This document shows positions 29,045 through 36,814 of a stretch of 36,814 nt of DNA, piece by piece. Position numbers and translations under genes: made by a program. The stretch covers positions 1 through 36,814 of IMG/VR virus record IMGVR_UViG_3300042868_003804, one strand, 5' to 3'. Within the stretch, counting starts at the first letter, position 1, and each line of letters begins with the position of its first letter. A model generated the notes under the pieces. It saw only the letters and a program-made list of their open reading frames with translations. It ran no database searches and was not told the DNA's origin. This DNA comes from a virus.

Positions 29045-29932
29045 CTAACCTCTTTGCAGGAACGTAGGGTATTGCCGTGCAAGTTTAGCTGCTTCGGCTG
29101 TGATGCGATCACGACGCATACGAATAAGGCTAGAAACACTGGCTGATACTGCACCTGCTGTGACTTCATCTGCACGGCGGGTGTCGCCTTGGGATTCGGT
29201 GAAGTTGCGTTTCACTTCTCGTGGGGCTACCAAACGGATTTGCGCCCCGATAACAAGAAGGTCTTCAGCTGATTCAGGGAACCCAGCGTTGAGCTGGATG
29301 CCTTCTGCTTCGGTAGTTACTTTGGTAAATGGGGATCGGTAGGTTACACGGACATCGCCAGGGCGTACACCTTGGTCAAATTGGAGTGCCAGTCCTGAAC
29401 CGAAATCTTTGGTTGGCATATCACGAAGAAGTTTGACGCTGCGTACCTGTTGATAGTCAGACGATAGATACCTGGCACGGACTTCGATTATGTCTATAAC
29501 TCCTGAGACTGATGGCAGGTTGATTTGACGGTCTGAACCGTTGTAGTTCAGGTCAAGGATTTTAACTTGAAACAAGCCATTCATAGGGCTGGACAGGTCA
29601 GCTAGTTCGTCGTTGATGGCTTCAAGGATTTGCGCCCGTGGGAAACGAGGGTTGACAATGAGCAAAGAGTTGACAACATGGGCGGCTGCGACAGTAGCGT
29701 TAAAGGCTCGTTCAACGGTTACGGTTTTGGTGGCTTCTGCCACAGACCAGACATACATTTGTTCCGCATCAACCTCAATGATGGTGCCTGCACGGACCCC
29801 ACCAAGTTCGTAGGTCAGGGTAAGGGTTGTAGCCGTAGCATTAACTGCCGAAGCTAGTTTGTTACGTTCCTCAATAACTCCAGACAGCAGTTGCCGTTGG
29901 GTTCGGTTAATGACTTGGGCGACTGTAGCCAC
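29045..29932 (-). CDS. Head-tail adaptor / tail tubular A-like protein, 295 aa
   Basis: MATVAQVINRTQRQLLSGVI opens a helical region, followed by a beta insertion (GTIIEVDAEQMYVWSV) and a helical core PRAQILEAINDELADLSSP that resembles gp11-like adaptor proteins. Then come strands (VIDIIEVRAR) and a basic C-terminal helix. It lies upstream of the tail protein gene. A GTG at 29932 starts it, without a strong SD. A 7-codon ORF with a strong SD immediately precedes it. Confidence 0.7.
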   Translation of the reverse strand: MATVAQVINRTQRQLLSGVIEERNKLASAVNATATTLTLTYELGGVRAGTIIEVDAEQMYVWSVAEATKTVTVERAFNATVAAAHVVNSLLIVNPRFPRAQILEAINDELADLSSPMNGLFQVKILDLNYNGSDRQINLPSVSGVIDIIEVRARYLSSDYQQVRSVKLLRDMPTKDFGSGLALQFDQGVRPGDVRVTYRSPFTKVTTEAEGIQLNAGFPESAEDLLVIGAQIRLVAPREVKRNFTESQGDTRRADEVTAGAVSASVSSLIRMRRDRITAEAAKLARQYPTFLQRG

Positions 29933-29940
29933 TATTTCTT

Positions 29941-29964
29941 TTAACCTTTGCCTTTAGCAGACAT
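29941..29964 (-). CDS. Seven-codon mini-ORF with strong ribosome site
   Basis: ATG at 29964 is followed by codons for MSAKGKG and TAA, and AAGGAG lies at good spacing upstream. The stop is eight bases before the adaptor GTG start, which itself has no comparable site. It may be a translational-coupling or leader element rather than a functional peptide. Confidence 0.4.
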   Translation of the reverse strand: MSAKGKG

Positions 29965-29992
29965 GGGGACTCCTTGTGTTGGGACAAGGCAA

Positions 29993-31030
29993 TCATAGCC
30001 TATAGTGCGTCAGGTTTGTTTTAAGTCTTTCATCTGTTGGGTTTAGTGACACTGCTTGTGATCCGTGGAAGAACGCTTCGTCGCTGTCTCCGAGGTGGTG
30101 GCAGGATATTGCCATGAGGTCGTGTGGTAGCCATCCCCAAGCGTCGGCTTCACATAGGTAGTCAAGTGGTTTTTCGGTGATTGCTAAAGCCGAGGATGCT
30201 GCGTTTCTACATCCAAGCCAGTTGTGTTGGTTGTGGTAATAGAGAGCTAGGTCTACCCATGATTCACGTCGGGAGGGATCTTCTGCAATAGCACGGTACA
30301 GGTGGTATTCGGCTGCGTCAGGGACCATCTTGGATAGGTACCTGTGGGAAGCTGCCCGTTCTGGGAACCATGTTGCTAGGTCTAGGTGACGTGCGAAATG
30401 GTATTGAGCTAAGCCATAGTCGCCGTGGAAGTACAGTTCACGTGCAAGATAGAACTGGTTGCGGTCATCTCGTGGGTCTTCTTCTACAGCAAGTTTGAGT
30501 AGGGGCAGGTATTGGCTGCGGGACTTTGAGCTGTCTGGATGGTGGTGGATTTCTAGTCCGTCTACCCAATGTTGGGTTTCTGTGCCTAATGGTTTGAGGA
30601 CTTCGTGGACTGGGTGTTTCCATTTGTAGCCGTGTCTGCTGTGGATTTTGTCGCCACCGTAGGTCAAGCCTTCAGTCCCGTCGGGGTTCCATGACCATGT
30701 GTATTTATAGCGGGGGCGTGTAGTACCAGTAGGGATTGCTTCTAGTTTTTCACGCCAGCCTGGTTGTAGAACTTCATCCATGTCCAGTGCGATGCATAGG
30801 TCTATGTCTTGGGGGAGCATGGAGAGTGCGGTGTTGCGGGCTGTGTCAAATCGCCACGGGCTGAACTCACGGGTGACGGTGTGGATACCGAGTGAGTGGG
30901 CTAGGTGTGTGGTGTTGTCGATTGAGCCTGTGTCAAGGATGAGGAGATGGTCTGCTTCTTTAGCGGAGTCGTACCATCGTTGAACAAAGGCTTGCTCGTT
31001 TAATGCAATTGTGTATACGGCTATTTTCAT
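29993..31030 (-). CDS. GT2 glycosyltransferase with TPR-like repeats, 345 aa
   Basis: An N-terminal GT-A domain: KIAVYTIALNE (4-12 region), LLILDTGSIDNTTHLA with DTGS at 33-36, and the D-x-D-like LDMDEVLQPGW at 82-92 for nucleotide-sugar/metal binding. The C-terminal half has helical, TPR-like segments (NQFYLARELYFHGDYGLAQYHFARHL; DSDEAFFHGSQAVSLNPTDERL). GT2 plus TPR enzymes modify proteins as well as glycans. Inside the tail operon it may glycosylate virion proteins. It overlaps the upstream gene by ATGA. Confidence 0.88.
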   Translation of the reverse strand: MKIAVYTIALNEQAFVQRWYDSAKEADHLLILDTGSIDNTTHLAHSLGIHTVTREFSPWRFDTARNTALSMLPQDIDLCIALDMDEVLQPGWREKLEAIPTGTTRPRYKYTWSWNPDGTEGLTYGGDKIHSRHGYKWKHPVHEVLKPLGTETQHWVDGLEIHHHPDSSKSRSQYLPLLKLAVEEDPRDDRNQFYLARELYFHGDYGLAQYHFARHLDLATWFPERAASHRYLSKMVPDAAEYHLYRAIAEDPSRRESWVDLALYYHNQHNWLGCRNAASSALAITEKPLDYLCEADAWGWLPHDLMAISCHHLGDSDEAFFHGSQAVSLNPTDERLKTNLTHYRL

Positions 31031-32118
31031 TTGTTAGCCAATGCTAAAGCCAAATCTTTTTTTTGTTTTAATATGTCCCATTTGAATTTGTAGAATTGTT
31101 TTTCATTATCTCGATTTTCGGGAATTAAATCTAAAGCATCTTTGTAGTTGTCTAAAGAAAAGTCTCCTTCAATTTTTGCGATTCCAAGATTGTGGATAAA
31201 TTCTTGGTCGGCAGAGTCAATATCAAACTGGATTGCAGTGTCAAGATTGCCGTACTCTGGGTAGCAAGACAGCAAATTAGCAAGTGACATATGCGCCATT
31301 TTGCTTTTAACAAATCTAAGCAAAGCCTGGTTATTGTCAACAACATCGGCAGGTCGCCTACGTGCATCTGTGTTTCCTAAGAAATACTGTGCTACTTGCA
31401 TGTTGGTTTGGTCGGCTACCAGTGAACCATCAAAACTTATTTGGTTAAGGAACTCTCTAGCATCAAGAACAATTGGGTCTGTGCTGTTGAATGGGGCTTC
31501 AGCCAATGTAGCCCATTCGGTTAGCAGTCTAAACATTTCAGATAATGTAACCGTAAAAGCAGGGACTTCTTCAGCGTTAACAACAATGTCTCTAATGATT
31601 TCATCATCATTGCGATGCAGATAAACAATGTTGCCGACACCACCAATAGAAATAATTGGTTCATAAATTTTTATTTGAGCAAGTTCAGATAACAAAGTTC
31701 TTCGTTGTTCATCTTTTCCTAAGTATTTCAATGGTCCGTATGAGGTTGTGTCACAACGCCATTCATCTTTTGGGTCATGTATTGGTTGTGAATCCAAAAA
31801 ACAAAATACACCTTTGTCGTCAAAAGAAATTCCAGTATTCCAATATGGAACTATGCGTTCAAACGGTTGCACATTAACAAATTCTTCTTGACTGCCACAT
31901 TTAGCAACCAAACTATGTATTCCACGGTTATCCCAGTAGCTATAAAACGCAATCAGTAACCTGCCGTCAGGCATACGGTGTAACTCGTGTCTGTCAAATT
32001 CTTCGTCACCTGCTGGCGTTCTACGAAACAACTTTACGGAATCATCTGTAATGCTGTCTAATATATAAAACAATTTAGTATTAGATAAATTGTTGATATT
32101 GTAAAATTGTGTTTCCAT
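31027..32118 (-). CDS. Hypothetical protein in tail operon, 363 aa
   Basis: A soluble mixed alpha/beta protein beginning METQFYNINNLSNTKLFYIL. The N-terminal half is strand-rich (RLLIAFYSYWDNRGI, VFCFLDSQPIHD). The C-terminal half is helical (ARRRPADVVDNNQALLRFVK; KFKWDILKQKKDLALALANK). The region is visibly more AT-rich than its neighbours and sits beside a glycosyltransferase, so it could be a later acquisition or an auxiliary gene for surface modification. No domain recognised. Confidence 0.7.
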   Translation of the reverse strand: METQFYNINNLSNTKLFYILDSITDDSVKLFRRTPAGDEEFDRHELHRMPDGRLLIAFYSYWDNRGIHSLVAKCGSQEEFVNVQPFERIVPYWNTGISFDDKGVFCFLDSQPIHDPKDEWRCDTTSYGPLKYLGKDEQRRTLLSELAQIKIYEPIISIGGVGNIVYLHRNDDEIIRDIVVNAEEVPAFTVTLSEMFRLLTEWATLAEAPFNSTDPIVLDAREFLNQISFDGSLVADQTNMQVAQYFLGNTDARRRPADVVDNNQALLRFVKSKMAHMSLANLLSCYPEYGNLDTAIQFDIDSADQEFIHNLGIAKIEGDFSLDNYKDALDLIPENRDNEKQFYKFKWDILKQKKDLALALANK

Positions 32119-32128
32119 AATTTCCCCT

Positions 32129-33123
32129 TTAAGGTCCGTAATAACTGAACACTACTAAACCAGCAGTTCCAGCAACGGCAGTAGTGTGACCGTTTCCACC
32201 GAGTCCGTATCCTGATGTTGGTGAACCATGTGTACCTTGTGTGGCTCCAAGCGTGCCACCACCACCGCCAGAACCATATCCGTATCCATTAGTTGTTGCA
32301 CCAGCACCACCATTTCCGCCAGTGTTTGCTGAAGCATTACCGCCATTGCCAGCAACTCCAGCACCACCACCACCTGACTCATCAGAGGTTTTGAGGTTGA
32401 AGTCAGTGTAGTAAGTACCACCTGTGTATGCAGGGTTGTCACCAGTTCCAACATTTCCCGCAGCATTACCGCCGTACCCACCACCAGCACCACCACCAGC
32501 ACTAAGAGTGGTCAAGTTGGTTCCAGCAAGAGAAGAACCACCACCAGCACTAGCACCAGCACCAGTGTTTGCTGCACCACCACCGCCAACAGTAATAGTT
32601 AAAGCACCACTAGTACCATTAAAAGCACGAGAAGTTGTATAGCGATAACCGCCGCCGCCTCCACCACTATCGTTTGTTACGCCTCCACCACCGCCACCCA
32701 CAACTAAAACATTCACCAAAGCAGCAGGGTTTACACCAGAAACAGTAGGAACAGTGAAACTTCCACTAGCGGTGTACGCCAACGTAATCAATTTCCACGT
32801 GACAAACGAAGTAGAACCAGAAGTAGTAGAACCAATACTAGAAGTGGCTACAGCTCGAACATAATAAGTTGTGTTTACCGATAGACCAGTAACCGTTGCG
32901 CTAGAAGAAAACGAACCCGTACCAGACCCAGAACCCGACACTGAAGTAAAAGAACTAAAGTTAGAAGCCGTACTGTATTGAAACGAAACAGTTGTATTAG
33001 CTAAATTGCCGTTAACTGTGGCGTTAAAAACTCCACGGCTTTCCGTAAAATTAGTTGTCGCACCAATAGTTACTGAAGGTAGAAGATTTACCGCACCACC
33101 GAACACTCCACGACGGATGGGCA

Positions 33124-33124
<1 letters not shown>
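32129..33124 (-). CDS. Glycine-rich fibre/adhesin protein B, 331 aa
   Basis: Paralogue of the 25200-26189 product: same order of an N-terminal strand domain (VTIGATTNFTESRGVFNATVN; YYVRAVATSSIG) and a glycine-rich domain (VLVVGGGGGG, GGGGGGY, many GGNGG turns) ending VFSYYGP. ATG overlaps the stop of the collagen-like carrier (TAATG), the same coupling as in the other cassette. Probably a second receptor-binding tip. Confidence 0.8.
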
Positions 33125-34425
<1,301 letters not shown>

Positions 34426-34428
34426 TAA

Positions 34429-34767
34429 CTACCGAGTCACATCGGCAAGAACCGTGACAGTCCCAGACAAAATAGTAGTAATCACACCCGAAGCGTTTTC
34501 CTGCAAATCCCAATACAAAAAGCCAGGATCAAGAGCCGCAGTACCAGTAGCAGAAAAAGTAGCTGTCAACTGTCCAGCTGCACCATCAGTCACAGCACAC
34601 GTACCTGTAATACTGATAGCTGAAATGTCAGGGGTGACTCTCATCTGAGATGAATACGTGCGACCCGTGATGTTCACAGGCGTTGTACCGTCCGTAGTAA
34701 TAGTCACTTCGACGGTTTCCGTGTCACCACGAGTGATAGTTAAATCTTGTTTTGCAGGTGCAGCCAT
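34429..34767 (-). CDS. Small beta-sandwich virion protein, 112 aa
   Basis: All-beta sequence, AKQDLTITRGDTETVEVTIT, NITGRTYSSQMRVTPD, TATFSATGTAALDPGFLYWDL, resembling the small Ig/BppU-N-like attachment modules that join fibres to baseplates. It precedes the collagen-like gene by three bases and may anchor it to the virion. Family assignment is tentative. Confidence 0.7.
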   Translation of the reverse strand: MAAPAKQDLTITRGDTETVEVTITTDGTTPVNITGRTYSSQMRVTPDISAISITGTCAVTDGAAGQLTATFSATGTAALDPGFLYWDLQENASGVITTILSGTVTVLADVTR

Positions 34768-34785
34768 ATCAAGGGTATATTACCA

Positions 34786-35868
34786 TTAAACGACATATCC
34801 CGCATCGGTTAAAACCTGATGGACATTATCAGAAACAACATAGATTTGCCCTGGTTGTAGACTGTATGACTCGTTGCCGATGTCTGCTTTGACTTTGCGG
34901 TTCACTTGGATTTCAACCTTTACATCAGGCGATACCCAGTCAGGGTCATCTAGAAGGGTTCCTTCAGGGATCAGCGACAATAACCGTCGGGTGGCGTTAG
35001 ACCATGAGAAGGCTTTGGTTTCAGGGATACGAGAAATAGCGGTTTGTTTGATAGAGCCACGATTGGTGTATGCCTCCATCATCAGTTCTTCAAGAATCTT
35101 CTGGTTGGGTTCATCCCACTGCCCTACAGTCTCCGCTTTGGATTTACCGCATGGAACTACCCCGAAGGCTAAATGAGCGAACTGGGCTTGTCCCGTGCTG
35201 TCTGACACGATTGTAGGGATACCGCTGGCAATAGCCTGCAACGGCATCAGACCAAAACCTTCGCCACGGGCAGGAGCCACAAAACAATCAGCTTTGCTGT
35301 ACCAGTCACGTTGCTCGATGGGACTCATCCAAGTCCTGTTAAGAAACACCTTGTCACCAAGGTTTTGGCTAGGCACATCCTGCGCATGAGGGGCAGCTTT
35401 GATATGCAGTTCAGCATCGGGGAGGTTCAAAGCATTAAAGGCTTTAACAAGGACATCCATCCCTTTGCGTTTCCATAGCGACCCGCCACCTTGGAAACGA
35501 AACACCCCATCAGGTTTAGGCATTGGTTTCCAAAACTTGTGATCAACCCCCAACGGGCAGTAGGAAACATCTTTATGAAACTCACTGAACAGTTCCATGT
35601 TGTGTTCGCATGGGACAATCACTTGGTCAAACTGACCCAGCCACTTACGGAAATTAGATGGCAACGTATCGGTTTCCCACATAGAAAACAAAACCCGATG
35701 CTGACCCTCAAACCAACCCTTACAAGCATACGGGACCTGCATATGAACACTCACAGACGCATGGTTATCTAGCGTCACGGACTTAGGGAGCGAATCCTTA
35801 AACCCCTGAAGCATCGAACCATACCCCAACTTAGGATCATCAAAACCCTTCCAAGATTGGTAGTTCAC
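34786..35868 (-). CDS. GT-B (GT4-like) glycosyltransferase, 360 aa
   Basis: C-terminal nucleotide-sugar domain with RGEGFGLMPLQAIASG at 201-216, the E-x-F-G-L-x-P-x-E/Q-A-x-A-S/A-G signature of GT4-type enzymes, preceded by GGGSLWKRKGMDVLVKAF (substrate loop) and a DCFVAPAR strand. The second conserved acidic residue of the signature is Gln. Nucleotide-sugar and acceptor are unknown. Overlaps the upstream gene by ATGA. Modification of the collagen-like or fibre proteins is the likeliest role given the neighbours. Confidence 0.88.
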   Translation of the reverse strand: MNYQSWKGFDDPKLGYGSMLQGFKDSLPKSVTLDNHASVSVHMQVPYACKGWFEGQHRVLFSMWETDTLPSNFRKWLGQFDQVIVPCEHNMELFSEFHKDVSYCPLGVDHKFWKPMPKPDGVFRFQGGGSLWKRKGMDVLVKAFNALNLPDAELHIKAAPHAQDVPSQNLGDKVFLNRTWMSPIEQRDWYSKADCFVAPARGEGFGLMPLQAIASGIPTIVSDSTGQAQFAHLAFGVVPCGKSKAETVGQWDEPNQKILEELMMEAYTNRGSIKQTAISRIPETKAFSWSNATRRLLSLIPEGTLLDDPDWVSPDVKVEIQVNRKVKADIGNESYSLQPGQIYVVSDNVHQVLTDAGYVV

Positions 35869-36137
35869 AACGGGGCAGGAGTGCCTTCAATTTGATGGCG
35901 AGAAGTAGCCAACTGCTCAACAGCATGGCAGCCGTCAATCGTTTTAGGTTGCAAACCTTCAGCCCGTAAACGCTTATAGGCAGGCATATCTTTAGACCAG
36001 TTCTTTTCTCGCTGGTTAATATGCGCAACCGATTCACCCCTAGTGGTCGTAGAGTTAGACCCCATCTGAACCCCTGCAACCCTGCAACCAAAACAACCCT
36101 CAACATCCAAGTACGGATGTGTTTCCCTATGCTTCAC
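35865..36137 (-). CDS. Conserved phage Cys-containing protein (CFGC motif), 90 aa
   Basis: MKHRETHPYLDVEGCFGCRV gives a H-x5-V-x-GCFGC motif typical of a small actinobacteriophage family found near capsid genes, then a middle Lys/Trp segment (REKNWSKDMPAYKRLRAEGLQPKTIDGCHAVEQ) resembling the same family. Possible zinc binding. Function not established. Overlaps both neighbours by ATGA. Confidence 0.8.
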   Translation of the reverse strand: MKHRETHPYLDVEGCFGCRVAGVQMGSNSTTTRGESVAHINQREKNWSKDMPAYKRLRAEGLQPKTIDGCHAVEQLATSRHQIEGTPAPL

Positions 36138-36388
36138 GAAATGAACGCTCCATAACCAGCAGCCACAAGATCGGCTTGTTCCTGACCTGACACTGTATGC
36201 ACATGACCACCATGATACGTATAAGAAATCAAACTATGGTCAGACGGTTCAGTTTCCTGAAAAGACCCATCAGTCATTTTGAACACGTTCCGTCCACGAC
36301 GACCAGGGCGAAGATAAGCAAAGATTCCTCTTTCCTCTGGTTCAGACCAATACACAAGATTGTCTGTTGGGGTAATAAATGTTGCCAT
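36134..36388 (-). CDS. Small virion-associated protein, 84 aa
   Basis: Starts MATFITPTDNLVYWSEPEER and ends GQEQADLVAAGYGAFIS, the pattern (GG-H-V-x...L-x-AAGYG) seen in small phage proteins downstream of the major capsid gene. The ATG at 36388 lies 15 bases after the terminator. Function unknown. Confidence 0.8.
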   Translation of the reverse strand: MATFITPTDNLVYWSEPEERGIFAYLRPGRRGRNVFKMTDGSFQETEPSDHSLISYTYHGGHVHTVSGQEQADLVAAGYGAFIS

Positions 36389-36403
36389 ATCTAGATAATA
36401 ACA

Positions 36404-36431
36404 AAAGCCCCCGCCTTTCGGCAGGGGCTTT
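36404..36431 (-). terminator. Intrinsic terminator downstream of the capsid gene
   Basis: On the minus strand AAAGCCCCTGCC-GAAA-GGCGGGGGCTTT forms a 12-pair stem with a GNRA loop (one G-U wobble), followed by TTGTTATT. It ends the capsid transcript, yet the next gene starts only about 15 bases later, so it probably lets part of transcription through. Confidence 0.85.
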
Positions 36432-36454
36432 CATTAATTCCTTGTCGGAAATGA

Positions 36455-36814
36455 TTAGGCGTTTGTACCAATGCTTGAAGCTGATTCGATACGACGCAGT
36501 GCTTCCTGACGGAATACTGAGTAACCAACGAAATGCTTCCAACCAACTGGACGGAAACGCTTCAGAAGGTCTGTGATTGTTCCGTACACGATTGTTGGCT
36601 GTGAACCGTACTCGCCGCCCATAGAAACAGCCTTGGCAAGAGCCTGCTGTCCCATGATGAGGGTACCGTAAACGTCAATGGTTCCTGATGCACCAGAGTT
36701 GTTTGATGCGTCTGCGAACAGAGGCGCACGGGACGACTCCATAAAGCGAACACCTTCAAACATACCAATTTCACCGTTGTAAAGCGGCATTGCGTTGGTG
36801 TACTTGTATGAGTC
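36455..36814 (-). CDS. Major capsid protein, N4-gp56-like, C-terminal part
   Basis: The frame stays open to the right edge (DSYKYTNAMPLYNGEIG...), so the start is outside the window. The visible 119 residues contain GEIGMFEGVRFMESSRAP, VYGTLIMGQQALAKAVSMGG, then PVGWKHFVGYSVFRQEALRRIESA. That is the C-terminal pattern of N4-gp56-type capsid proteins (RF-x-E-x-x-x-AP; VGWK; RIE). The call rests on these motifs and on the terminator behind the gene, as expected for a highly expressed capsid. Confidence 0.85.
   Translation of the reverse strand, partial: DSYKYTNAMPLYNGEIGMFEGVRFMESSRAPLFADASNNSGASGTIDVYGTLIMGQQALAKAVSMGGEYGSQPTIVYGTITDLLKRFRPVGWKHFVGYSVFRQEALRRIESASSIGTNA

Overview
The window is most of the genome of a double-stranded DNA tailed phage, probably a podovirus-type phage of an actinobacterium. 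The phage assignment rests on a large terminase, a portal, the C-terminal end of an N4-gp56-like major capsid protein, tail and fibre genes and two lytic enzymes. The actinobacterial host is inferred from a WhiB-like (Wbl) iron-sulfur regulator, a family largely confined to Actinobacteria and their phages, and from promoters whose -10 boxes fit TANNNT. Base composition is moderate rather than high GC, which would suit an aquatic actinobacterium. No integrase, DNA polymerase, helicase or primase was recognised.

Layout. (1) 1-11008, minus strand: packaging and inner-virion genes. In transcription order they are three small basic proteins, the large terminase with an N-terminal HTH, the portal, two small proteins, a 1553-residue virion protein, a 270-residue protein and a gene cut by the left edge. 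(2) 11009-12122: about 1.1 kb without a convincing gene. It holds a perfect 16-bp chromosomal-type parS site, six iteron-like repeats spaced by about 21.5 bp, an AT-rich patch, an inverted repeat and a promoter. It looks like a plasmid-style ori/par region. (3) 12123-16543, plus strand: an early operon of about 17 tiny genes, many translationally coupled by ATGA, GTGA or TAATG overlaps and several encoding zinc-ribbon-like proteins. It is interrupted by a second promoter and by a structured RNA region ending in a tRNA-like element. It ends at a terminator facing the whiB gene.

(4) 16594-22063, minus strand: regulation and recombination. From a promoter at 22102-22130 with an adjacent palindrome come a lambda-type/YqaJ exonuclease, an ERF-type annealing protein, a ribbon-helix-helix protein, small DNA-binding-like proteins, a Holliday-junction-resolvase-like nuclease, a secreted SLT lysozyme, an HNH endonuclease, SSB and WhiB. 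(5) 22127-25197, minus strand: lysis region with an M15 (VanY-type) peptidase, several small membrane proteins (holin candidates) and a secreted Thr-rich membrane-anchored protein. (6) 25200-36814, minus strand: tail, fibre and capsid genes. There are two paralogous fibre cassettes (carrier protein plus glycine-rich protein), a beta-rich tail protein, an adaptor, two glycosyltransferases, a collagen-like protein and the partial major capsid protein.

The capsid gene enters from the right edge and the left-edge gene runs out in the same direction, so the window is plausibly a circularly permuted genome opened inside the head operon, with a small piece missing. Replication probably depends on host enzymes plus the phage exonuclease/annealing/SSB/resolvase set. 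The most unusual feature is the intergenic region that joins an exact host-type parS to phased iterons. It suggests that the phage may be maintained or segregated like a plasmid using host ParB.
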